Assembly: GCF_017916505.1 (NCBI RefSeq)
Contig: NZ_JAFMSZ010000001.1
Location: forward strand, 620,001-684,000
DNA length: 64,000 nucleotides
Reading direction: 5' to 3'
DNA from: Naasia sp. SYSU D00057
GTDB taxonomy: Bacteria; Actinomycetota; Actinomycetes; Actinomycetales; Microbacteriaceae
Positions 20,956 through 29,736 of the stretch are shown here, in pieces; the stretch's first letter is position 1; each line of letters opens with the position of its first letter. The notes beneath the pieces are model-generated. The model was not told the origin of the DNA. It made no database searches and worked only from the letters and a program-made list of their open reading frames with translations. The position numbers were made by a program, and so were the translations under genes.

Positions 20956-22290
20956 TTGACACCAGCGGACAGCCGACCGATCGAGATCATCGGCGCCTTC
21001 GAGAGCACCTACATGCCCTCGCACGACCGGGACATCTTCGAGACGACCGAGCACGACGTCCGCTGGCGCGAGGATCTGGCACTGCTCGCCCAGAGCGGGG
21101 TGAAGAGACTCCGCTACCCGATCCGGTGGCACCGCATCGAGGCCACACCCGGGCACTTCGACTGGAGCGAGACAGACGAGATCCTCGCCCACCTCCGCGC
21201 GATCGGAATGCGCCCGATCGTCGACCTGGTGCATCACACCAGCTACCCGGCATGGATCACCGACGGTTTCGCCGACGACCGCTTCCCCTCCGCCTACCTG
21301 CGCTACGCCGAGGCGTTCGCGCGGCGCTACCCCGACGTCGAGGAGTACACACTCTTCAACGAGCCGTTCTCGACCCTGTTCCTCAGCGGTCACGAGGCGA
21401 TCTGGCCGCCCTATCGGTCGGGGCTCGACGGCTTCGTCGACCTGCTCGCGAACGTCCTGCCCGCGATGGCCCAGGCGAGCCGCCTCTACCGCGAGCTGCT
21501 GCCGAATGCGCGGCACGTCTGGGTGGACACCTGCGAGCACCACACCGGCACCGATGAGAGCGGGCGCGGCTACGCCGAGTACGCGAACGAGCGGCGCTTC
21601 CTCGTGATCGACGCCTTCCTCGGGCGCGGCTACGACCGCGAGAGCATCCTCGGCCGGGAGCTCACCGCGGTCGGCGGCGAGCGGCTGCAGGGCATCGAGC
21701 CCGGCGTGGTCGACGTGCTCGGTCTCGACTACTACGCGCACTGCCAGTGGAGCTTCGGGGAGGGCGGCGGCTCAGCCCCGAGCCCGAACCCGCTCCCCCT
21801 GGCCGATCAGATCGAGCAGTACTGGCAGCGCTACGGCGTCCCCTGCATGATCACCGAGACGAACGTCCGCGGTCACACCACCGACCGCGCCACCTGGCTC
21901 AAGTACGTGCTCGAACAGTGCGAGACGGCGCGCGACCGCGGCGTCCCGCTGGAGGGACTCTGCTGGTTCCCGTTCATCGACTCCACCGACTGGGATTCGC
22001 TCCTCTATCGCTGTGAGGGCAACGTCGATCCGGTCGGCGTGTACTGGCTCGACGAGACGCTGACCCGGCACGGGTCCGTCATGTCGGACTCGTACGCGTC
22101 CGCCGCGCGCGGCGTGCCCTCCTCACGACTGCCCGCCTTCGAGTTCGCCGAGCCGGTCGCAACCCGGCTGCGCGGCTACCTGCCGCAGATGGCGCACTGG
22201 AACTGGCAGCCGGGCCCTCCGGGCAACCGCGGCCACAACCTTCCCCTGACAACACGAACCATGGAATTGAGGGTCGTCGATGCGAACTGA
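20956..22290 (+). CDS. Family-1-like glycoside hydrolase
   Basis: A 444-aa clan GH-A (beta/alpha)8 protein similar to family 1 glycoside hydrolases. Likely acid/base Glu136 in TLFNEPFS and nucleophile Glu301 in CMITETNVRG. The start is TTG 20956, preceded by AGGGAG at good spacing. There is no signal peptide, so it acts in the cytoplasm. Its last 11 bp overlap the start of a glycosyltransferase gene. That coupling suggests both act on one glycan or nucleotide-sugar product rather than on external sugars; the actual substrate is unknown. Confidence 0.85.
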   Translation: MTPADSRPIEIIGAFESTYMPSHDRDIFETTEHDVRWREDLALLAQSGVKRLRYPIRWHRIEATPGHFDWSETDEILAHLRAIGMRPIVDLVHHTSYPAWITDGFADDRFPSAYLRYAEAFARRYPDVEEYTLFNEPFSTLFLSGHEAIWPPYRSGLDGFVDLLANVLPAMAQASRLYRELLPNARHVWVDTCEHHTGTDESGRGYAEYANERRFLVIDAFLGRGYDRESILGRELTAVGGERLQGIEPGVVDVLGLDYYAHCQWSFGEGGGSAPSPNPLPLADQIEQYWQRYGVPCMITETNVRGHTTDRATWLKYVLEQCETARDRGVPLEGLCWFPFIDSTDWDSLLYRCEGNVDPVGVYWLDETLTRHGSVMSDSYASAARGVPSSRLPAFEFAEPVATRLRGYLPQMAHWNWQPGPPGNRGHNLPLTTRTMELRVVDAN

Positions 22291-23425
22291 ACTGATCGTC
22301 CTCTCGCACCTGCGCTGGGACTGGGTGTGGCAGCGCCCCCAGCAGATCGTCTCGCGCCTCAGTACCAATCCCTTCCGGCGAACCTGGTTCGTCGAGGAGC
22401 CGATGACGCCGGCAGGGGTCGAAGTCCCGGAGAACCGTCTCGCCTCCGAGGAGGTGGACGGGATCACCCGTGTGTGGCTGGAGATCCCGGAGCAGGGCCG
22501 CCACGTCGGCTTCTTCGACGAGGTCCTCCCCGACTACATCGCCCAGCTCCCGGAGCTCGTGGGACCGCCCCAGGGCGAGCGGGTGGTGTGGATCTACACG
22601 CCGCTCGCGCTCGAGGCGGCGCTCGCTCTGCAGCCGACCACGCTGGTCTACGACGTGATGGACGACCTCGCCGCCTTCAAGGACGCCGCTCCCGAGCTGG
22701 TCGTCCGGCAGCGTCAGGCCCTCCGCCGCGCGGACGTCGTGTTCGCCGGCGGCCGCTCGCTGCACCGCTCGGTCGTGAAGCAGGGCCGGACGGACGCCCA
22801 CCTCATCCCGAGCGGCGTCTCCACCAGCGATTACGAGGACGCGGCGCTGCACCGGAAGCCGAACACGGGCCGGCCCGCCGCCGGGTACGTGGGGGTGCTG
22901 GACGAGCGGCTCGATCTCGAGCTCATCGCCGAGCTGGCCGCGGCCGCACCCGAGTGGGACATCCGCATGATCGGCCCGGTCATCAAGATCGACCCGGCGA
23001 CCCTGCCGCAGGCGCCGAACATCCACTACTACGGCATGCAGCCCTACTCGGCGCTGCCCGGCCACATGGCCGAGCTGGACGTCGCGCTCATGCCGTTCGC
23101 CCTCAACGAGGCGACCCGGTCGATCAGCCCCACGAAGACGCTCGAGTACCTGGCCGCGGGCCTGCCGATCGTGTCGACCAGGGTCCCCGACGTGGTGTCG
23201 GACTTCGGGCACGTCGTCGACCTGCAGGACGACGCGCTCGGCTTCGCGGCCGCCTGCGAGCGGCTCCGCGGCCGCGCCGGCGCCGCCGTCACCCGCAAGG
23301 TGCGCCAGCTCCTCGACCGCCACGACTGGAACGGCATCGCTGCGGGCATGGAGGAGCAGCTGTTCACCCGCTCCGGGATCCCCACTGTGCCCGCGGCGGA
23401 GGAGGCCGCCGAGGCCACGGCGTAG
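22280..23425 (+). CDS. Glycosyltransferase family 1-like protein (GT-B)
   Basis: A 381-aa glycosyltransferase beginning MRTELIVLSHLRWDWVWQRP, a start shared with TuaH-like enzymes (the HxRWDxVxQRPQ motif). The C-terminal Rossmann half has the GT-B donor site region: AAGYVGVLDERLDLELIAEL and MPFALNEATRSISPTKTLEY followed by LAAGLPIVSTRVPDV. It transfers a sugar from an activated donor to an unknown acceptor in the cytoplasm. It overlaps the upstream glycoside hydrolase by 11 bp (22280-22290) and is followed by a perfect palindromic terminator. Confidence 0.9.
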   Translation: MRTELIVLSHLRWDWVWQRPQQIVSRLSTNPFRRTWFVEEPMTPAGVEVPENRLASEEVDGITRVWLEIPEQGRHVGFFDEVLPDYIAQLPELVGPPQGERVVWIYTPLALEAALALQPTTLVYDVMDDLAAFKDAAPELVVRQRQALRRADVVFAGGRSLHRSVVKQGRTDAHLIPSGVSTSDYEDAALHRKPNTGRPAAGYVGVLDERLDLELIAELAAAAPEWDIRMIGPVIKIDPATLPQAPNIHYYGMQPYSALPGHMAELDVALMPFALNEATRSISPTKTLEYLAAGLPIVSTRVPDVVSDFGHVVDLQDDALGFAAACERLRGRAGAAVTRKVRQLLDRHDWNGIAAGMEEQLFTRSGIPTVPAAEEAAEATA

Positions 23426-23447
23426 GCGTCGATCTCTCGCGACCACG

Positions 23448-23479
23448 AAGAGGCGGGCACCGGATCCGGTGCCCGCCTC
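23448..23479. terminator. Perfect 32-bp palindromic terminator, copy 1
   Basis: AGAGGCGGGCACCGGA (23448-23463) is followed by its exact reverse complement (23464-23479). It lies between the converging glycosyltransferase and nuclease-like genes. A nearly identical copy at 25019-25053 lies on the other side of the nuclease-like gene. Confidence 0.9.
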
Positions 23480-23521
23480 TCCTGCTCATTGATGGCCCTA
23501 CGGACAGTGAGCTGAATCTTC

Positions 23522-24904
23522 TCAGGCGCTGTGGACGCTCAGCTCGTCGTCCTGCGACGAGAGAGCCGCGGAGGGAAGGTCCTCCTGCACGCCCGGCTCT
23601 ACCTCGATTTCCTCAACCGACCGCATACGAGGCGGAGCAGCAGCCCACGACTTGAGTCGTTGCCCGATGTCGGCGTAGCTCGTGTCGACCGCCTGAAGTA
23701 GCGAATCGATGAAACCACCGCGGCCGACTCCTCGCTTGCCGCCCATCGAGTGGATCTGCGCAATTCGGAAGGAGCGAAGCTCCTTGGTGGGGTCGGAAAC
23801 TAGTTTCGCGGGATTCTCGCGGACGTCACGCAGGAGCTCCGCCGCTCCCCCACGCACACGCGCGGCATACGCCTCGACGCGAAGACTCTCAGGGGCATCC
23901 TTCAGCTGCCTCAGGAGCCAGTTGACCCTGGTCGTCGCGCGTCCTTCCTTCGGCGCTTCCACATCGAAGGAGCAGGTGAGCCGAGACGCCCGAAGGTCCG
24001 CCTCGATCGACAGCGGTGACACAGCGTTCGGGATTCGAATGGCGGCTCTCATGCATCCCTCGTTGACGAGCGAAGCAACGAGAGAGGCATTTCGGACGGC
24101 AGGATCAGCGGCTTCCTGACGAGTCAGGGCGGGCGTGACCTCGGTTCCGAGTCGACGACCGAGTTGAAGACACGCGAATCGAATCAGAGCGTCGAATCGC
24201 GCGACAACTTCGCTGGCAGCCTTGTCGTTTCCCCGCAGGGTTCCTGCAGTCACGGCATCTCGGACTGCAACCCAGTTCGGCCCCATGTCATCGAAGGACA
24301 GCGCACCCGACCTGGGGTGCTCGAGGTAGCGAATCAGCTCCCCGAGAATCCAAGCCTGATCGGGGTCCGCCACTCCTCGGTACTCCTTCTGCATGACCGC
24401 CTGGGTCACCACCTCGGTCCAGGACCAGTGGTGTAGGGCCACCTTCCGAAGCTTCCGCTTGTCGACAACGGTCGGGTGGAGCCCTGTGGCCGCCGGGATC
24501 TCGTTCGAGATGGTGATGAGCGCGTCGAAGCCGTGCTCGCGAGCAACATCGAGGTAGTTCTCGAGTTGCTCCGCGGCCAGCTGATTGGTGCCGGTCTTGA
24601 CCTCCACCAGGGCCGTCCAAGTCTTGGCACCACGGCGTGCGCGGATAAGGCCGTCCGGGAACACCTTCTTGTCGCCGAGAGCGAAGGGCACCTCGATGAA
24701 GGTTTCAAGATGACCCGCCGGCGCGCCGAGAGGCCCGGTCAGGGTACGCCCGAACTCTCGCACAGAAGACATAACCGCGAGCAGAGCTGACGTGGCACGA
24801 CGCTCCTGCTCCTCCGCCCCGTTGATTCCCGACGTCGGGATAAGGCGCGCTGCATTCCACGCGCTTTCTTCTGACAACTTCGTCCCCCCAAAATGATTGC
24901 GCAA
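23522..24904 (-). CDS. PD-(D/E)XK nuclease-like protein, lone accessory gene
   Basis: A protein of about 451-460 aa. A PD-(D/E)XK core is visible at residues 67-117: FPDGLIRARRG (Asp84), LVEVKTG (Glu101, Lys103) and QLENY (Gln113...Tyr117), the last as in RecB-like nucleases. The rest resembles no domain I know; an arginine-rich middle is followed by a glycine-rich GGKRGVGRGG patch near residue 400. The first ATG is 24904, but GGGGGG lies just before TTG 24877, and LSEESAWNAARLIP looks like the true N-terminus. Base composition is visibly less GC-rich than neighbours. It stands alone between two copies of a terminator, suggesting insertion. A defence or DNA-processing role is inference. Confidence 0.7.
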   Translation of the reverse strand: MRNHFGGTKLSEESAWNAARLIPTSGINGAEEQERRATSALLAVMSSVREFGRTLTGPLGAPAGHLETFIEVPFALGDKKVFPDGLIRARRGAKTWTALVEVKTGTNQLAAEQLENYLDVAREHGFDALITISNEIPAATGLHPTVVDKRKLRKVALHHWSWTEVVTQAVMQKEYRGVADPDQAWILGELIRYLEHPRSGALSFDDMGPNWVAVRDAVTAGTLRGNDKAASEVVARFDALIRFACLQLGRRLGTEVTPALTRQEAADPAVRNASLVASLVNEGCMRAAIRIPNAVSPLSIEADLRASRLTCSFDVEAPKEGRATTRVNWLLRQLKDAPESLRVEAYAARVRGGAAELLRDVRENPAKLVSDPTKELRSFRIAQIHSMGGKRGVGRGGFIDSLLQAVDTSYADIGQRLKSWAAAPPRMRSVEEIEVEPGVQEDLPSAALSSQDDELSVHSA

Positions 24905-25018
24905 GGCTAATCACGCTATATCAGCGGCTGCGGTGCGGTTGGTATTCGACATACGAAGAACCGAGCGGTCCGGCCCCCAGTTCAGGTGCCGAGGGGACGA
25001 CAGATCTCCGCGATGCAC

Positions 25019-25053
25019 CAAGAGGCGGGCACCGATCCGGTGCCCGCCTCTTG
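25019..25053. terminator. Palindromic terminator, copy 2
   Basis: CAAGAGGCGGGCACC (25019-25033) pairs with 25039-25053 around a short GATCC centre. It matches copy 1 at 23448-23479 except for one missing G in the middle. It follows the stop of the APC permease gene (minus strand). Confidence 0.9.
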
Positions 25054-25076
25054 TGCGGTCCTGGTGTCGCGCCGCG

Positions 25077-26507
25077 TCAGTGGGTGCCGGCCTCCCGGCG
25101 CTCGTCGATCGTCGGGATGGGACCGGTCATGTGGTAGCCGGTGTTGCGGCGGTGGAAGAACGTGACCGCCCACAGGATGATCCCGAGCGCGAGAAGCGCA
25201 CCCGCGATCCCGTACTGCTCGATCGGCCGGCCAGACGTCCAGGGCAGCACGAGGTAGAGGCACACGATGACGCCGATGACCGGCAGGAACGTCGGGGTGG
25301 TGAAGTGGTCGTGTCCCACCGGCTGCCGGCGGAGGACGAGCACCGACGCGTTGACGACCCCGAACACGGCGAGGAGCAGCAGCGACGTGGTGCCGCCGAG
25401 CAGGAGCGCGACCGGGCCCTGCGGGTCGAGCGAGAGGTAGGTGATGAGCGCGAGCGCGATGGCCGTGGTGAAGACGATCGCCGCCCACGGCGTCCTGCGT
25501 CCGGGCAGGACCTTCGACAGGAACGGCGGGAGCACCACCTGGCGGCTCATCCCGTAGAGCAGGCGGCTCGCCATCATCATGTTGAGCAGGGCCGTGTTCG
25601 CCACCGCGAAGAGCGAGATGAACGGCAGCAGCGTGTTGATCGGGAAGCCCGGCGCCGCGGTCTGCACCACCGTCACGAGCGGGGTGTCGTTGCCGGCCAG
25701 CTCACCGACGGGCACCAGCGCCACGGCGACGATCGAGACGAGCACGTACACGAGACCCGTGATGCCGAGGCCGGTCAGCATGATGCGCGGGAAGATGCGG
25801 CTCGGATCCTTCGTCTCCTCCGCCATGTTGACGGAGTCCTCGAAGCCCACCATCGCGAAGAACGCGAGCGAGGTGGCGGTGCTGACCGCGAGGATCACGT
25901 TCTTCTCCTCGGGCGTCTCGAAGGCGACCACCCGCGACCAGTCCGCCTGGCCGCCGAAGATCGCGAACATGCCGATCAGGATCACGAGCAGCAGGCCCGA
26001 CAGCTCGATGCAGGTGAGCAGCACGTTGAGGCCGACGCTCTCGGCGACGCCACGGAGGTTCACCGCCGCGATCAGCAGGATGAAGACGATCGCGATGAGC
26101 AGCCGCGTCCCCTGCGCCTCGCCCAGCCCGAACCCGATCATGAAGTTGCTGGCGAATGCGCCGGACGCTGCAGAGGCGGAGGTGATGCCGGAGGACATCA
26201 CGGTGAAGGCGACGAGGAACGTGACGAAATGGATGCCGAACGCCTTGTGCGCGTACAGCGCGGCGCCGGCCGCCTGCGGGTACTTGGTCACAAGCTCCAG
26301 GTAGGAGCAGGCGGTGATGAGCGCGACGGTGAAGGCGATGATGAACGGCAGCCACGCCGCCCCGCCGACCTCGGCGGCGACCTGACCGGTGAGGGCGTAG
26401 ATCCCGGTGCCGAGGATGTCGCCGATGATGAAGAGGAGCAGGAGCTTCGGACCGAGCACCCTCTTCAACTCGTGGGTGCCCTGCACCGGCTTGTCGCTGA
26501 CGGCCAT
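25077..26507 (-). CDS. APC family amino acid permease
   Basis: A 476-aa integral membrane transporter of the amino acid-polyamine-organocation superfamily with about 12 helices. The helix 1 signature LLLFIIGDILGTGIYALTG contains the unwound G-x-G substrate site. Others: YPQAAGAALYAHKAFGIHF, and FFAMVGFEDSVNMAEETKDP, the conserved segment after helix 6. It probably imports amino acids with protons; the substrate cannot be named. ATG 26507 is followed by a short cytoplasmic tail (MAVSDKPVQGTHELKRVLGP). Single gene with its terminator at 25019-25053. Confidence 0.92.
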   Translation of the reverse strand: MAVSDKPVQGTHELKRVLGPKLLLLFIIGDILGTGIYALTGQVAAEVGGAAWLPFIIAFTVALITACSYLELVTKYPQAAGAALYAHKAFGIHFVTFLVAFTVMSSGITSASAASGAFASNFMIGFGLGEAQGTRLLIAIVFILLIAAVNLRGVAESVGLNVLLTCIELSGLLLVILIGMFAIFGGQADWSRVVAFETPEEKNVILAVSTATSLAFFAMVGFEDSVNMAEETKDPSRIFPRIMLTGLGITGLVYVLVSIVAVALVPVGELAGNDTPLVTVVQTAAPGFPINTLLPFISLFAVANTALLNMMMASRLLYGMSRQVVLPPFLSKVLPGRRTPWAAIVFTTAIALALITYLSLDPQGPVALLLGGTTSLLLLAVFGVVNASVLVLRRQPVGHDHFTTPTFLPVIGVIVCLYLVLPWTSGRPIEQYGIAGALLALGIILWAVTFFHRRNTGYHMTGPIPTIDERREAGTH

Positions 26508-26659
26508 CTCGATCCCCTTACGGCTTGAGTGCTCCCGCCTTGTCGGCGCGTGCGTGCCCTGATCCGGACGCGCCCACAGTCTGCTCTCAGCCCTTCGCGG
26601 TACGCGAGCCCCCGTCGTCGGCTTGACTCCGCACCCGCGGATGCCTTAACAGCAAGCTC

Positions 26660-27049
26660 TCAGTTCTGCAGCACGACGCCGTCGACGTAGAGCCACCGGT
26701 CGCCGTCGCGGCGGAACCGGCTGCGCTCGTGCAGCAGACCGGCCCCCTCCTCCGTCCGGTAGGAAGCGCGGAACTCGACGACGCCCTCCGTGTCGTCCTG
26801 TCCGCCGCGGGCAGTGTCGACGATCTGGAGCCGGCGCCAGGTGATGCCGTCGTCGAGGTCGAGCGGTTCCGGCCGCGTCCCCGGATCCCAGGTCCGGCTC
26901 ACGTGCTCGACCAGGCCGAGCGCGTAGGCGCTGAAGCGCGACCGCATCAGCTGCACCGCCGTCGGGGCCGACGCGCCGTCGTGGAAAGGGCGGCAGCAGT
27001 CGTCGTACGGCAGGCGGCTGCCGCAGGGGCACGAGGCGCGTTCGGACAC
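26660..27049 (-). CDS. YchJ family protein with SEC-C-type metal-binding N-terminus
   Basis: A 129-aa protein. The N-terminus CPCGSRLPYDDCCRPFH is a SEC-C zinc-binding motif (C-x-C ... C-C/H), followed by a YchJ/NTF2-like domain (LMRSRFSAYALGLVEHVSRT, TWDPGTRPEPL, LHERSRFRRDGDRWLYVDG). Such proteins are common and of unknown function. Start is GTG 27049. Only 4 bp separate it from the OsmC gene upstream, so the two form one transcript. Confidence 0.9.
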   Translation of the reverse strand: MSERASCPCGSRLPYDDCCRPFHDGASAPTAVQLMRSRFSAYALGLVEHVSRTWDPGTRPEPLDLDDGITWRRLQIVDTARGGQDDTEGVVEFRASYRTEEGAGLLHERSRFRRDGDRWLYVDGVVLQN

Positions 27050-27053
27050 CCGC

Positions 27054-27476
27054 TCATCCTGCCGGTGTCCGGACCTCCACCGAGTCGAGGATCACCGGCG
27101 TCCCCACCCGCAGCGTGTTCTGGATCTCGGCGAGACCGTCGGTGCGGCGCAGCAGCTCACGAACGACGTCGGTCTCGGCCGGGGAGGTCACGACCACCCG
27201 GTACGTGATGCCGTGCGCCGGATCCCCGGGCCCGCCGAACTCGCCCTCGACGGTGACCTCGACCGCGTCGATGGGGATGCCGGCGGCGGCGGCTTCGCGG
27301 TACACGTCGTTCCCGTAGCAGGTGGCGAGGGCGAGGAAGAGCAGCTCTCCCCCGTTCACCGCCGAGCCCCGTCCCTCTGATCTCGGCGGGATCGGCACCT
27401 CCCGGTCCCGCCCCTGCGTGCTGACGGTCGCGGTGTGCCCCTCGAGACTGTTGCGGATGCCGGCGGTGATGCGCAT
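27054..27476 (-). CDS. OsmC family protein
   Basis: A 140-aa OsmC/Ohr-fold protein (MRITAGIRNSLEGHTATVST). It has the GGELLFLALATCYGNDVYRE segment, where the single Cys of the family sits on the central helix (about residue 53). A second catalytic Cys, needed for Ohr-type peroxidase chemistry, is absent from the C-terminal half (VEVTVEGEFGGPGDPAHGI). It therefore resembles YhfA/SAV-type OsmC-like proteins more than an active hydroperoxide reductase. First gene of an OsmC-YchJ pair. Confidence 0.87.
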   Translation of the reverse strand: MRITAGIRNSLEGHTATVSTQGRDREVPIPPRSEGRGSAVNGGELLFLALATCYGNDVYREAAAAGIPIDAVEVTVEGEFGGPGDPAHGITYRVVVTSPAETDVVRELLRRTDGLAEIQNTLRVGTPVILDSVEVRTPAG

Positions 27477-27728
27477 CGTGCTCCCCTCCTCGGATCCCCG
27501 TCATGATGGCCATCTGCCCGCGCCCCAGCCAGGGCTGCTCGTCACACCGCTGCCTCGCGCCGTCGAGGCGGGACGGATGCGTCGCCGCCCACCCCGCAGT
27601 GGCCCCAACTGAAGAGCGCGGGGATGACAGGGGGACGCTCCCCTAGAGGCGGCGCCACGGGCGGGCGTAGCTTGTGCGGCCATCGGGCGGCTCCCGATGC
27701 CGCCGGAACCCGATGAAAGGGACGATCC

Positions 27729-28070
27729 ATGCGGAGAAGAGGACTGGCCGCCGTGGCGGCGGGGCTCATGCTGACCGGGCTCTCGCTCACCGCCGCACAG
27801 TCGGCGATCGCGGCGCCTGTCGCCGGCTGCGGCGCCGGACACGACCTGCGAACGGTGGAGCAGGCGATCGCCGTGATCGACTGGCGCATCTACACGACGG
27901 CCGAGCGCGAGCAGATCGAGGACGAGCTGTCCACGGTGGTGGACGCCAACGGCGACGGCTACCTCTGCGTCAAGCAGTTCCGGCCGAGCCAGGGCTCCGA
28001 CAAGCACTGGGGCGCCGAGGGCTACGTCGTGACGGGACTCTCGGACAACAGGGCGAAGGGGCGCGCCTAG
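27729..28070 (+). CDS. Small secreted protein of unknown function
   Basis: A 113-aa protein with a classical signal peptide: MRRRGLAAVAAGLMLTGLSL then TAAQSAIAA, cleavage likely after AIAA (about residue 29), leaving an exported protein of about 84 residues. The mature part holds two cysteines (GCGAGHD and DGYLCVKQF), probably joined in a disulfide, and a DANGDGYLC segment similar to the calcium-binding loop of excalibur/EF-hand proteins. Monocistronic. I do not recognise the family; a calcium-stabilised extracellular role is only a guess. Confidence 0.75.
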   Translation: MRRRGLAAVAAGLMLTGLSLTAAQSAIAAPVAGCGAGHDLRTVEQAIAVIDWRIYTTAEREQIEDELSTVVDANGDGYLCVKQFRPSQGSDKHWGAEGYVVTGLSDNRAKGRA

Positions 28071-28248
28071 CGCGTGCAGCGCGCGGCCTCCTACCCCCGG
28101 GGGATCACGTCGGGAGGAGGTCCGCCCTGCACCGGAGGAGCCGGCGATGCGCTGCCGGCGGGGGCGAGCAGGCGGAGCACCATACGCCCCTCCCAGGGCC
28201 TTCCGACACCGCGTCGACAGGCCGTAGCGGCACCGGTACCGTCGCCGC

Positions 28249-28770
28249 ATGGTGTCCGCCTCCTCCCCTGCCCGTGCGTCAGCAGCGAAGCCTCCGTCGA
28301 AGGCGTCCGGTCTGCTCTACGGACTCGGCTTCGGCGGCTTCATCGACGGGATCGTCCTGCACCAGATCCTGCAGTGGCACCACATGGTGAGCGACGTGCA
28401 CGAGTTCCCTCCTGACACGCTCGCCGGACTCGAGGTGAACACGCTCGCCGACGGCTTCTTCCACATCGTCACGTGGCTGTTCGTGCTCGCCGGCTCGATC
28501 ACGACCCTGGTCGCGTGGCGGCAGGGCCGGCTCGCCCCGAACTGGAGCTTCCACTTCGGGCTCGTGCTCGCCGGCTGGGGCATCTTCAACCTCGTCGAGG
28601 GCCTGATCAACCACCAGATCCTCGGTGTCCACCACGTGCGGGACGACCTCGGCGGCCCGCTCTCGTGGGACATCGGCTTCCTCGTGTTCGGCGTCCTGCT
28701 GATCGCCGGCGGCTGGCTGCTGCATCGGCGGGGACTGCGCGTGCTCGAGCGGCGCGCGGCCCGCGCCTAG
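28249..28770 (+). CDS. DUF2243 membrane protein
   Basis: A 173-aa membrane protein with four hydrophobic segments. The DUF2243 signature is clear: LLYGLGFGGFIDGIVLHQIL, the QWHHMVSDVHEFPPDT loop, and a second His-rich site GLINHQILGVHHVRDDLGG. The repeated histidines within or near helices suggest metal or haem binding, but no function is established. Of the 178 bp upstream, nothing is recognisable except GC-rich sequence. Downstream genes run in the same direction but with a gap of 154 bp. Confidence 0.88.
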   Translation: MVSASSPARASAAKPPSKASGLLYGLGFGGFIDGIVLHQILQWHHMVSDVHEFPPDTLAGLEVNTLADGFFHIVTWLFVLAGSITTLVAWRQGRLAPNWSFHFGLVLAGWGIFNLVEGLINHQILGVHHVRDDLGGPLSWDIGFLVFGVLLIAGGWLLHRRGLRVLERRAARA

Positions 28771-28924
28771 CGTCTCCTGCGGGGCGTGCGGACACGCGCC
28801 ACCCCGCACACCGTCGCGAGTCGTCCTCAGCACCCGCGCTCTCTGCAGGCCCGGCGCCGACCCGGCGACTCTTGCGCGTTCACGACGATGCGCCAGAATG
28901 AGCCGCCTCAGCGAGGAGACCCGG

Positions 28925-29671
28925 ATGACGAAGAAGAAGCAGAAGAGCACGAAGAGCTCGAAGAGCTCGAAGGGGAAGGGCCCGGGCAAGGGCCTCGTCG
29001 CGAAGGCCGAGCGGAAGGCGCAGGAGCTCACCGACCGGCTCGAGAAGGTGCGCCGCAAGGCGGAGGCCCGCATCGAGGACGCCCGCCAGGCGATTCGCAA
29101 GGCCCAGAAGCGGGCGGAGAAGGCGAGCGCGGCAGCCGAGGAGGCCCGCAGCCGCTACAGCGGGGCAGCCGAGACGGCCCCGCTCACCGACGTCGCGCCG
29201 CCTGCCGTGACCACCCTGGCGGATGTACCCGCCGACGCCGAGCCGGCGGCCGGCCCCGACTATGTCGGGCGGGCCGCCTCCGACGGCAACGGCAACGGCG
29301 ACGAGGCGGCTGCGGCCACCGAAGCCCCCGTCGACCACGGGAACGAGGCCGCCTCGACCGCGGAGGCCGTCGACGACGAAACGACGGACACGACCGGGAG
29401 CGATCAGCCGTCGGCCGCTTCCGACGCCCGGAACGGCCGGGCATCCGCTGCCTCCAGCGCGGGGAACGGACAGGCCGAGACGCCCAGCGACGGCCAGGCC
29501 GCCGCGACCCCGTCCGAGGCCCTGACGCCTCCTCTGCCCGCGCCGGACTCGGACGGCAGACCGAGCGCCGCGTGGACGACGGCACAGCTGCGGGCGCTCG
29601 CGAAGCAGCGCGGCATCTCCGGCTACTCCTCCAAGACGAAGCAGCAGCTCATCGAGGCGCTGACGCGCTGA
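28925..29671 (+). CDS. Lys-rich protein with C-terminal SAP/Rho_N-like motif
   Basis: A 248-aa low-complexity protein. ATG 28925 is preferred (GAGGAGA about 8 bp upstream) over 28898. Residues 1-20 are a Lys/Ser-rich patch (MTKKKQKSTKSSKSSKGKG), followed by a charged coiled-coil-like helix (KAEARIEDARQAIRKAQKRA) to about residue 75 and a long Ala/Asp/Glu-rich disordered linker. The last 40 residues, WTTAQLRALAKQRGISGYSS then KTKQQLIEALTR, match a SAP or Rho N-terminal helix-extension-helix fold that binds nucleic acid. A nucleoid- or RNA-associated role is inference. Confidence 0.75.
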   Translation: MTKKKQKSTKSSKSSKGKGPGKGLVAKAERKAQELTDRLEKVRRKAEARIEDARQAIRKAQKRAEKASAAAEEARSRYSGAAETAPLTDVAPPAVTTLADVPADAEPAAGPDYVGRAASDGNGNGDEAAAATEAPVDHGNEAASTAEAVDDETTDTTGSDQPSAASDARNGRASAASSAGNGQAETPSDGQAAATPSEALTPPLPAPDSDGRPSAAWTTAQLRALAKQRGISGYSSKTKQQLIEALTR

Positions 29672-29736
29672 GGCGCCGAGGGCGGCGCCCCCGTCCCGGC
29701 GCGAACGGCGCTCCCCTGCGGTCTAGGGTTTTCACG

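Noticed and set aside
24897-26528. A 543-codon plus-strand frame rich in Arg, Asp and Glu
   Set aside because: It lies opposite the APC permease gene, has no start signal, and reads as a low-complexity shadow.
27054-27476. OsmC gene as an organic hydroperoxide reductase (ohr)
   Set aside because: Only one family Cys is visible, whereas Ohr needs two.
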